The notes below the pieces were generated by a model. The model saw only the letters and a program-made list of their open reading frames with translations. It had not been told where the DNA came from and did no database searches. The translations under genes were made by a program, and so were the position numbers. From Leptolyngbyaceae cyanobacterium CSU_1_4 (GTDB lineage Bacteria; Cyanobacteriota; Cyanobacteriia; Elainellales; Elainellaceae), in contig JAAUPA010000003.1 in the NCBI GenBank assembly GCA_012034615.1, positions 1 to 60,893 of the forward strand: DNA of 60,893 nucleotides, given 5' to 3'. Every line of letters begins with the position of its first letter. Position 1 is the stretch's first letter. Of the stretch, positions 1 to 7,910 are shown in pieces.

Positions 1-2529
1 CATTTTACAAGTTCGGACCCATCAGCAACAGCTCATTCCCCTTCTAAATAACCCAGAAGATTTTCGGTCAGAATACACCCATATTCGACATCACACTTTT
101 GAAATTGAAAAAGCATGGGCAGACCTTGAAAAATTTTCTGCTGATTTTGTCGATCAATCTCATCTGAGTTCCAGCGATATGGCTCTCCTCCAGTTTCTCA
201 AAACTCATGAGGGCATATCAGCGGCGTATCTCCAAACGGTTGACGCTTTAGCCGTAGAGATTGATTTCAATCAACTTAAGGATGCTAGTCAAATTCAGGC
301 GGCTCAAGCCCGGTTGCTCAAGTTTACCAATAGTGATTTAGCCCTCAAGTTTGACGCAATCTCGGATGAGTTGATTGGACAAATTGAAGCATCTCAGAAA
401 GAAACTGTGGAGGCAGATGCAGAACTGCTTCGAGCCAATACGCTGCGGAATTGGGCTGTAGCACTGAGCATTCTTGCTTCGGGCGCGATCGCCACTTTAC
501 TCGCCACCATCATTAGCCGCTCTATTACCCGCCCTCTGACAGAGCTAGAACAGGTGGCGCAACGAGTCATTGATGCCCAAGACTTTAGCCTGCGATCGGA
601 TATCTTTACCCAAGATGAGCTAGGCACCTTGGCAACCGCGTTAAATCAACTGATTGAATGGGTGGAAATGCGCACATGGGCGCTCGAAAAATCGCGGGAT
701 GGACTAGAGAAAACGGTTAAAGAACGGACTCAAGAATTAAACGCCATTATGGACAGTTTAGGAGACGGCTTGCTAGTTACGAATGCTACCGGTCAAATCA
801 TTCGGTTTAACCCCATGTTGCTCACGCTGTTTGGATTAAAGCCTGAACAGCTTGAAAGAAAAACTTGTCTCGAAGTGTTTGATGGAGATGTTACAACTTT
901 GGTCACACAAAATCACATCAATCCGGCTGCATCTTTAACTTCAGAAGTGACGCTTATTCATGGGCGCGTTGGACAAGCCCGTGTAACGGCGATCGCCGAG
1001 CAAGATGCCAGCCATCAGAACTATCTGGGTTCAGTGGTGCTAATTCGAGATGTCACCTTAGAGAAAGAAATTGATCAAATGAAAACCGACTTTATCTCCA
1101 CGGTTTCTCACGAACTGCGCACGCCGCTCACCTCAGTTCTTGGTTTGCCAAACTGATTCAGAAAAAGCTAGAAGAGGTTGTGCTGCCTGCCGTTACGATA
1201 GAGACTCCCAAAATTCAGCGAACCGTTAAGCAAGTCCGCGACAATCTCCATATTATTATCACCGAAGGCGATCGCCTCACCTCTCTCATCAACGATGTGC
1301 TAGACATTGCCAAAATTGAGGCAGGCAAGGTGGAATGGAATATGCAGCCTCTGTCTATCTCCGAAATTCTCGAGCGGGCGATCGCTGCTACTGCTGTTCT
1401 GGCACAAGCGGGTAAACTCCAAGTTTTTTGCGAAGTCGAGCCTGACTTACCAGAAATTATGGGCGATCGCGATCGGCTCATTCAAGTCCTGATTAATTTA
1501 CTCTCCAACGCCATAAAATTTACCCCCACCGGAACAGTCACTTGCCGCGCCCAGAGCCACCAAGACAACATCATTGTCAGCGTCATCGACCAGGGCATTG
1601 GCATTGCAATTGAAGATCAGCCTAAAGTTTTTGAGAAGTTCAAACAAGTGGGTGAAGTTATGACCGACAAGCCCAAAGGGACTGGCTTGGGGCTCCCCAT
1701 TTGCAAACAAATTGTTGAACATCACAACGGACGGCTTTGGGTGAACAGCCAACTCGGTCAAGGCAGCACGTTTGCCTTTAGTTTGCCAACTGCCGTTTCT
1801 AATCAGCCCATTCCCATCCACCTAGATTCTTTGGTGCAGCAGCTCAAGGAAAATGTAGACCGAGCAGTTGCTTCAAACGGTAGCCAAAAAAACTTGCTGG
1901 TGGTAGATGATGAACCTCACATTCGGGAACTGCTTCGCCAAGAGTTAGAAGCCGAGGGCTATTTAATTAGAACAGCTCAAGATGGTATTGAAGCCTTGCG
2001 CTTGGTGAAAGAATTGCCTCCCGATCTGATTATTCTAGATGTGATGATGCCCAACATCAGCGGGTTTGATTTAGCGGCAGTTTTGAAAAATAATCCAGCC
2101 ACTATGAACATTCCTACAATTATTCTTTCCATTATTCAAGACAAAGAACGAGGCTATCGCTTAGGGGTCGATCGCTATCTCAGCAAACCCATTAATACAG
2201 AGTTGCTTTTGAGTGATATCAAAATGCTCTTAACTCAAGAAGTCTCTCATAAAAAAGTATTAGTTGTAGATGCCGATCTTTCGACAGCAAAAATTCTCAG
2301 TGATGTTTTAGTTTCTAAAGGCTACACCGTCACAGAAGCCGCAACAGGTTCAGAGGGAATTGAAAAAGCGCTTTCTATTAGACCCGATATGATTATCATT
2401 AATGCTGAAGTTTCAGAACAGCATAATATTGTTCAAACTCTACGATTTGACAACGGTTTGAAGAACGTCATTTTCGTAGTGGTGCAACAAGACTGCGCTG
2501 AGGCTAAACTGGCTCACCAGACAGCATAG
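1..2529 (+). CDS. Hybrid sensor histidine kinase, 5' cut by window edge, one frameshift
   Basis: Membrane sensor kinase whose start lies left of the window; the frame is already open at base 2. In order: a helical, probably periplasmic sensor region, one membrane span (about bases 449-526), a HAMP linker, a PAS domain (about 730-1060), HisKA with the phospho-accepting His in SHELRTPL (His codon 1109-1111), HATPase_c with N box (LLSNAIKF) and G boxes (DQGIGI, GTGLGLP), then two receiver domains. Receiver 1 keeps the acidic pair, Asp (LIILDVMMP) and Lys (YLSKP). Receiver 2 has Asn instead of the acceptor Asp (MIIINAE) and is probably not phosphorylated. The frame breaks at the T run 1144-1146 just after the His box; one extra T restores FAKLIQKKLEE, so a sequencing error is likely. 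The single-receiver gene 60 bases downstream is a plausible partner. The ligand is unknown. Confidence 0.85.
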
Positions 2530-2591
2530 CGAATCGCAGCCCATAGACTCAGCAACATGGACGATCAAGAAAAAGGAACGAGGAAAAGCTC

Positions 2592-2975
2592 ATGACTCAA
2601 AGTATTCTAATTGCTGATGATGAAGCCCATATTCGGATTTTGATGGAACAAACGCTAGAAGATTTAGAAGATCAAGGCGTTGAACTCTTGCTGGCTACGA
2701 ACGGGGCAGAGGCGCTAGAAATTATTCAAACCCAAAAACCAAATCTTGTGTTTCTAGATGTAATGATGCCGAAAATGAATGGGTTTGAAGTGTGCCAAAT
2801 TGTTAAACAAAACGCTAACACTCAGTGTGTCCACATTATTATGCTGACTGCTAAAGGGCAGGAATTTGATCAACAAAAAGGCAAAGAGATGGGGGCTAAC
2901 CTTTACATGACGAAGCCGTTTGATCCAGATGAAATTGTCAAAAGAGCTTCTGAAATTTTGGGGTTGGCTGCCTAG
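2592..2975 (+). CDS. Single-domain (CheY-like) response regulator
   Basis: A 127-residue protein that is only a receiver domain, with no output domain. The acidic pair is at D9/D10, the phospho-acceptor at D56 (LVFLDVMMP), the switch Thr at T86 (MLTAKG) and the Lys at K108 (MTKPFD), so it should be phosphorylatable. It lies directly after the hybrid kinase on the same strand and probably takes phosphate from it or relays it to another partner. A GGAACGAGGAAAAG stretch before the ATG supplies the ribosome-binding site. The output is unknown; such regulators act through protein-protein contact. Confidence 0.88.
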   Translation: MTQSILIADDEAHIRILMEQTLEDLEDQGVELLLATNGAEALEIIQTQKPNLVFLDVMMPKMNGFEVCQIVKQNANTQCVHIIMLTAKGQEFDQQKGKEMGANLYMTKPFDPDEIVKRASEILGLAA

Positions 2976-3041
2976 CGGCTCTGTAATTGGCAAAGATTTA
3001 GCCTTATGATACGTCGATAGAAGACGCAGAGTGAGAGGGCT

Positions 3042-4169
3042 ATGACCAAGCGAGTGGGGATTATTGGCGGTGGGCAACTTGCCTGGATGATGGCTAATGC
3101 GGTTAAAAAATTGGGGTTGGAACTCATAGTGCAAACGCCCCAAGCGGATGACCCGGCTGTGGCGATCGCCACTCAAACTATTTTTGCTGCGATTGATGAC
3201 GCTGCGGCTACGGCTCAACTCGTCCCCCTCTGCGATGTCATTACTTTTGAGAACGAATTTATTAACTTAACTGCGCTCTCACCTTTGGCACAGCAGGTTC
3301 CTTTTTACCCTAGCTTGTCTTCCTTGGCTCCTCTGCTAGACAAGTACAATCAACGCTCTTATCTCGAACGCCTCCATTTGCCTACGCCAAAATTCGTAGC
3401 GCTGTCTGAAGGGGCTGATTTGAGTCAACTGGGTTTTCCGGTAGTGCTGAAGGCGCGGCAGCATGGGTACGACGGCAAAGGTACATTTATTGCCAAAACG
3501 CGATCGCAGTTAGAACAATGGCTTAAGGAATTAGGACGAGGCTCAGAGCAATGGCTGTTAGAGGAATTTGTGCCGTTTGACTGTGAATTGGCAGTCATGG
3601 CGGCGCGATCGCGGACTGGAGAAATAATGATCTATCCGGTTGTAGAAACTCAGCAAGTTGAGCAGGTTTGCCGACGAGTTTTGGTGCTGCCTCAGGAACC
3701 CGCCCTGGTTGAACAAGTAGACGCGATCGCCCGGACTCTGCTCAATAGCCTAGATTTTGTGGGGGTCATGGGTATTGAGTTTTTTCGGGTGGACGGCAAA
3801 GTTTGGGTGAATGAAACTGCTCCTCGCACCCACAATTCAGGACATTACAGCCTCGATGCTTGTGTCACGTCTCAGTTTGAGCAGCAGTTGAGAGCAGTTT
3901 CTGGAATGCCGTTGGGCGATCCGGCTTTGCGGGGTACAGGAGCCGTGATGGTTAACTTGTTAGGCTACGAATCTACAGAACAGGAGTATCGATCGCAACG
4001 TCAACAGCTTGAGCAAATTCCCCATGCTCATGTGTATTGGTATGGCAAAAGCATGGCTCGGGTGGGGCGCAAAATGGGACATGTAACCGTCACCTTGTCC
4101 TCTGCCGAGCGAGAAGAGGCATTGGCGATCGCCCAGAATATTGAGTCTATTTGGTATCAAAGTGTCTAA
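3042..4169 (+). CDS. purK: N5-carboxyaminoimidazole ribonucleotide synthase
   Basis: Cytosolic ATP-grasp enzyme of purine synthesis: it couples ATP and bicarbonate to aminoimidazole ribonucleotide to give N5-CAIR. The 375 residues match the family length. Visible marks are the N-terminal dinucleotide-like fold (GIIGGGQLAWMM), the ATP-grasp loop (LKARQHGYDGKG, about residue 145), and the metal/substrate region (VNETAPRTHNSGHYS, about 265). The start ATG follows GAGAGGG. It is alone on its strand and is followed by the 6S RNA gene, the arrangement I recall for cyanobacterial ssaA. Confidence 0.95.
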   Translation: MTKRVGIIGGGQLAWMMANAVKKLGLELIVQTPQADDPAVAIATQTIFAAIDDAAATAQLVPLCDVITFENEFINLTALSPLAQQVPFYPSLSSLAPLLDKYNQRSYLERLHLPTPKFVALSEGADLSQLGFPVVLKARQHGYDGKGTFIAKTRSQLEQWLKELGRGSEQWLLEEFVPFDCELAVMAARSRTGEIMIYPVVETQQVEQVCRRVLVLPQEPALVEQVDAIARTLLNSLDFVGVMGIEFFRVDGKVWVNETAPRTHNSGHYSLDACVTSQFEQQLRAVSGMPLGDPALRGTGAVMVNLLGYESTEQEYRSQRQQLEQIPHAHVYWYGKSMARVGRKMGHVTVTLSSAEREEALAIAQNIESIWYQSV

Positions 4170-4226
4170 TTGAGCAACGTTAAATTTTTATCTTTGATCT
4201 AAATTTTTACCCTAATAAACAAGAGT

Positions 4227-4252
4227 GGGTCTGACAGGAGGCTGTCAGACCC
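4227..4252 (+). terminator. 10-bp perfect hairpin after purK, overlapping the 6S RNA 5' end
   Basis: GGGTCTGACA and TGTCAGACCC form a perfect 10-bp stem around a 6-base loop, followed by CTTTAAAG, only a weak T tract. It sits 58 bases after the purK stop. It could terminate purK transcripts or act as a processing site. Its 3' arm is also the proposed 5' strand of the 6S RNA closing stem, so the two structures would exclude each other. Confidence 0.5.
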
Positions 4253-4424
4253 TTTAAAGATGGTTTGAATTCGTCAAAACTAGGTAGGGATGGTTTGTAC
4301 GAATCCGTAGCGATTCTCAGCAGTCCACAATTCATCCTGTGAGTTAAAACTGTCTCTTAGGAGACATCGAGCTTTGGCGGTGCGAACACTAATGCTAGTG
4401 CGAATTCGGTATAAAGGACAGACA
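4243..4424 (+). ncRNA. ssaA: 6S RNA (RNA polymerase-binding regulatory RNA)
   Basis: Non-coding stretch after purK that folds like 6S RNA over about 180 nt, close to the 185 nt I recall for cyanobacterial 6Sa RNA. Closing stem: CCTTTA 4251-4256 with TAAAGG 4412-4417, and GAATTCG 4267-4273 with CGAATTC 4401-4407. Inner helix: GTTTGTAC 4293-4300 with GTGCGAAC 4380-4387 (two G-U pairs). Side hairpins in the central bubble: GAATC/GATTC 4301-4316 and CACTA/TAGTG 4387-4400. Apical hairpin GTCTC-TTAG-GAGAC 4352-4365. 6S RNA mimics an open promoter and binds housekeeping RNA polymerase. Exact ends are not visible; a TAATAA box at 4213 could be a -10 element, or the RNA may be processed from a purK transcript. 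Confidence 0.72.
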
Positions 4425-4631
4425 TTAGTGCGATCGCATCTCACTTACATTGATGACAGAGAGTGAAATTGCTACAACTGAGCGCTGCGGCTAGATTTAG
4501 GGCAGGAGGTACGGGCTCTAATCTAGAAATCTTGGTTGGGTAATTGCTTCATTTGTACCTGAATTCAAGATAGCATTGGCGCGCTCGATCGCCCGGAATG
4601 TTTACCAAAATTGGCGATCGTTAACAGAAGT

Positions 4632-4676
4632 TTAAAGAATGGATATGAAAGGCAATAATCAACCCATTCTTTTTTT
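4632..4676 (+). terminator. Hairpin with T tract in the gap between 6S RNA and a minus-strand gene
   Basis: In the gene-free stretch 4425-4786 the only structure I see is AAAGAATGG (4634-4642) pairing with CCATTCTTT (4664-4672) around a 21-base loop, followed by further T's. It lies between a rightward RNA gene and a leftward protein gene and could terminate both. The long loop makes it a weak candidate. The rest of this gap shows no coding signal I trust. Confidence 0.35.
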
Positions 4677-4786
4677 AAGCCCTGACCCAAATCCTTCTTC
4701 CAGAGCAAGAAAAGGGATTTTGATCTATTTCCTGACTTGTTGAAAGAGGAAATTACCGGATACGGGCGATTTGGAAAAGCAAGCAA

Positions 4787-5532
4787 TTATTGAAGCAAAG
4801 CGTCCCAAGTGGCTGAACCGACGATACCATCTGCGTTTAGCCCATAATTTTGCTGGGCTGCCTTAACCGCATTTTCGGTTTCTGCCCCAAAGACACCATC
4901 CACGACCCCGTTAAAAAAGCCCAGCCGTCGCAGCCGTTGCTGGAGTTGAGTAATGGCTGAACCGCGCAAGCCCAATCGAGGATGGGAAGCTCAACGTTGG
5001 TGGGTTGGGCTGGAGTGGGTGCAGGGGTGCCCGGTGCAGGGGTGCCCGGTGTAGGCGTAACTGGCGACGGACGAGTGGGGGTGGGGGTGACGGGAACAGT
5101 ATTGTTGGCGGCTGGGAGGAGACGGTTCCAAGTGGCGGTTCCGGCAACCCCATCAGGGGCTAACCCAGCAGCTCGTTGAAATGCCGACACCGCCGTTGCG
5201 GTTCCTTCTTGATAAACGCCATCCACTGCGCCGGTGTAATAGCCTAGCAGCTTCAGCATGGCTTGCAGCTCGGAAACGGCTTCACTGCGATCGCCAATCG
5301 TCAAAATCGGGCGTATTCCCGGGGTTGGCTGCACCGTTGGGCTAACTGCTGGAGTGTTACGAGGGCGTTCTTGGGCGAGGGCAGAATCATGACTCAAGCC
5401 AAAACCTAAGCCAAACACAAGGACAATAAGTATTTCAACGAATAGTCCAGTACGGGGGACGACAGGAAGAAATGAGGCGCGAGGGGAATTTGAGAGACGA
5501 GTAAAGCGACTGTTCATTGCCGATATCTTCAT
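4787..5532 (-). CDS. Secreted protein with two peptidoglycan-binding (PG_binding_1) domains, one frameshift
   Basis: About 248 residues after repair. An N-terminal hydrophobic segment (FVEILIVLVFGLGFGL) ending near ALAQE is a signal peptide or membrane anchor. Two PG_binding_1 domains follow: one with LGYYTGAVDGVY (about residue 95) and one with LGFFNGVVDGVF near the C-terminus, separated by a Pro/Thr-rich linker (PTPTRPSPVTPTPG). It probably sits in the periplasm attached to the wall; no catalytic domain is present. The frame breaks near 4977-4980, where one lost base (CGGAGG read as CGAGG) explains the shift and restores the second domain. I chose the ATG at 5532 over one 13 codons upstream because an AGAGAAG box lies before it. 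Confidence 0.8.
5018..5047 (-). repeat. Two direct 15-bp repeats coding a PGTPA linker
   Basis: The 15-mer GGTGCAGGGGTGCCC occurs twice head to tail inside the peptidoglycan-binding protein gene. It codes the PGTPA repeats of the Pro-rich linker between its two domains. Confidence 0.85.
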
Positions 5533-5766
5533 GCCGATGACTTCTCTGCGAATCAGGTTTGTAGACAACAAAGTTAAGCTTTAACCGCTGCCTGAGGATT
5601 TTTCGACCTCAACTCTAATCTTGAAACCTTTTGTTAATCGCTACCCTTCACAAATCTTAAAAAAGCAAAGTCGATCGCCCTTCACAATTACCCTGCTGTT
5701 TTGAGGAACAACCGCGATCGCCCATCCTAAAGCATACTGAATAAGTAGACTATCTCGTTATGAACC

Positions 5767-6183
5767 ATGCTTGATTTTGAACAATCCTCCCTCGACGAAC
5801 TTGTTCAACCCGCTGTTTTAGTCACCATCATTTGTGAAACTGTGCTGAAAGATAGTGTGGTGGGTTTGTTGAAAAACCTTAAGGTAAAAAGCTACACCGT
5901 GGCTGAGGTGGAGGGAAAAGGGCGCTTTGAACTGCGGGTTGAAGCAAGTCATGATCGCGAATTAGCCACCGAAATCTCTAGGGCGATCGAGGTGGAAACC
6001 GCGACCGAGGTGGAAACCGCGACCAATGTGGAAACCGCGATTGAGGTGGAAACCCAAGTTGAGATTCGGACGCTAGTTTCTAAAGATCTTTCTAACGTGA
6101 TTTTACATGCTTTAAAAGAGCAACAAAAAACCTTTGCAATTATTGCCTATCGCCAAACCGTAGAAGCTTTAGCCAATGATTAG
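5767..6183 (+). CDS. PII-like protein with a repeat replacing the T-loop
   Basis: A 138-residue protein with the ferredoxin-like order of PII/SbtB-type proteins: strand 1 (AVLVTIICE, from residue 16), helix 1 (VVGLLKNLKV), strand 2 (KSYTVAEVEGKG), strand 3 (TQVEIRTLVS), helix 2 (NVILHALKEQQK) and strand 4 (TFAIIAYRQ). Between strands 2 and 3, where PII proteins carry the nucleotide- and partner-sensing T-loop, are four six-residue VETATE-type repeats (residues 75-98). I see no canonical PII uridylylation loop. The family usually regulates transporters or enzymes by ligand binding; the target is not evident, as no transporter gene is adjacent. The ATG follows a weak ribosome-binding site. The PII-like assignment is by pattern only. 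Confidence 0.6.
   Translation: MLDFEQSSLDELVQPAVLVTIICETVLKDSVVGLLKNLKVKSYTVAEVEGKGRFELRVEASHDRELATEISRAIEVETATEVETATNVETAIEVETQVEIRTLVSKDLSNVILHALKEQQKTFAIIAYRQTVEALAND
5989..6060 (+). repeat. Four 18-bp tandem repeats inside the PII-like gene
   Basis: Units start at 5989, 6007, 6025 and 6043. The first two, GAGGTGGAAACCGCGACC, are identical; the third and fourth have a few substitutions. Being a multiple of 3, copy-number change would keep the frame and lengthen or shorten the loop by six residues. Confidence 0.9.
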
Positions 6184-6272
6184 GCTTGGGCAATTAGATT
6201 CAGCCTAGCTTCGATCGCCTGCTCAATAGACATCCTAAATTAGGGGTGAAAATCTGTAGAGAGTATGAAATA

Positions 6273-6312
6273 AAGCAAAATGCACCAAACTTAGGGGCAA
6301 CGCATTTTGCTT
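6273..6312. terminator. Hairpin between convergent genes
   Basis: AAGCAAAATGC (6273-6283, approximate) pairs perfectly with GCATTTTGCTT (6302-6312) around an 18-base loop. It lies between the end of the PII-like gene and the end of the minus-strand decarboxylase-like gene. It lacks a long T tract, as is frequent in cyanobacteria, but its place suggests a shared terminator. Confidence 0.45.
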
Positions 6313-6369
6313 CGCTTCATGCCCCCTCCAAAGCTACCTTGCCCATTCAAGGGGATGGCTATACAGGCA

Positions 6370-6991
6370 TCAAACGCCCCAAGGCGCGTTAACACTCAAA
6401 TCTAAGGCGCTGAGCCGAAGGGTGGCAAAGGGCTGTCCCAATCCTAAAGTTGCGATCGGGCTTTCTGTTGGAATTTGAACCTTAACTCCTGCCCAATGCC
6501 ATTTCAAATTTCCTTGCCCGCTAAACTGCACTAACTGAGCATTCAGCAAGCTAAATGCCGGTGCTTGGATGGGATGGGCTATGCCGGCTAGATTCCAGTG
6601 AGATTTGAGATGGCACAGGGTGCGATCGCCTTGCCGAACCGTTACTGATGAGGGCGTTTCCCAGTCAAACTGCGCCATTTCCTTGGGTAACCCCCAGAGC
6701 GATCGCCCCCCCCGCCATCGAATCAGAATGATCGACATAAATATGTGAAATCCACGCACCGATCTGTCCTTGGTGAAAAGTCAGAGCAGGAACTGCAATG
6801 AACTCGTTGTAGCGCAAGGTAGACCCATCCCCATAAGTCCCCACATAAACGCCCCCTAGAGTTTTTCCTGGAAAGAACGAGAAAATTTGCAGGGGTTGAG
6901 GAATTAAAGAACGCACGCGCTCTAGCTCAACCGAGTACAAGCTAAGAAAGCCACGACCCTTTAAGCTCCAAGGGGGTTGAGGATAAGTCAT
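6370..6991 (-). CDS. Acetoacetate decarboxylase-like family protein, one frameshift
   Basis: About 206 residues after repair. The segments SLYSVELERVRSLIP, YNEFIAVPA and, across the break, SMAGGRSLWGLPKE match the acetoacetate decarboxylase fold, whose GGRxxWGxPK stretch is characteristic. I cannot confirm the catalytic Lys, so decarboxylation should not be assumed; many members bind or convert other keto acids. The break is at an 8-C run (6706-6713); seven bases would restore the family motif, so an extra base has been read. It lies 21 bases downstream of the DUF2993 gene on the same strand and may be co-transcribed with it. Confidence 0.72.
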
Positions 6992-7012
6992 CAGAACATG
7001 GCTCCGATTGCG

Positions 7013-7757
7013 TTAGGTTTGTGGAATTTTTTCAACGATTGTCGTTGCCCTTAAAGTCATTTGACCAGGTTGCACGTCAAGCTGATGAATGGATAACGAC
7101 ATTCCCGATAATTCAAAGTTGCGTAGATCTGCCAAAGTCATAATTTCTTGCAAGATTAGTTGAGTCAGTTGAGAACTTGTGCCTCCATCTGTTCCTGAAA
7201 TTTCTTCAAACACGACTCGCTGACCCTGTTCTTGAACCGATGGCACAACGATCGCCTCTACTGCTTGCATTTCCTTTGGTTCACCCATCAAAACATGAGC
7301 CTTGAGATGAACCTTGCCAGCCTCTAAAAACTGAATATTGACATCTTGAACCTGAATGGCGATCGCTCATCCCATCGGGGTGGCTAATCGTGAGGTTCTG
7401 CATTTTATTGCGGATGTAATCTGAGTTAAAAGCTTGATTAACATCTTCTTGCGTCAATGTGACGTGGGCATCCGCTTCAGCAGATTGAGTCAATTCAATC
7501 TTGCCAAAAATAGCGCTGGCTGGATTAATTGCCACTGAGCCCGTATCCACTTGCAGCTTTTCCATCCGCAACGAGTTTTTCATCACTAAGCCTTCACCCG
7601 TCACCGAGACAGAATCAACTTTTCCTTGAATCAACTTTAGAGGGTCAGTGCGGATATCAACATTAACTTGCTCAACCTCGTCTAATTGTTGAGTAATGCC
7701 AACTTCTGCCGCTTTGCTTAACGCCTGTTCCCCTAAATCGGGTTCGCCCAATCCCAT
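7013..7757 (-). CDS. DUF2993 (LmeA-like) protein, one frameshift
   Basis: About 247 residues after repair. The sequence begins GEPDLGEQALSKAAE and continues with alternating beta segments (VEQVNVDIRTDPLKLIQGK, VTGEGLVMKN, IELTQSAEADAHVTLT), as in DUF2993 proteins, which are lipid-binding, tubular-fold envelope proteins. I see no clear signal peptide. The frame breaks near 7365-7370 in a HIP1 site, where GATGAGCGATCGC should read GATGGCGATCGC or similar; after repair the frame runs AIQVQDVNIQFLEAG and on to the C-terminus. A one-base insertion gives a whole number of codons. The function in cyanobacteria is unknown. Confidence 0.7.
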
Positions 7758-7910
7758 TTGCTATCTCCGTTTCATTACCGAGTAGTTCATTGCACTCGTC
7801 ATAGAGTAGAGGATTGAACTTGCTTAAAGAATCTACATACCAGTAGATCAGTCTGCAACTGAGAGTCTATCTTTAGGAAGGGAAAAGAGACTGAAGCAAT
7901 AGGCAGTTCT

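Noticed and set aside
4565-4786. 73-codon minus-strand frame after the 6S RNA
   Set aside because: No ribosome-binding site, no conserved pattern, and it covers the hairpin at 4632-4676.
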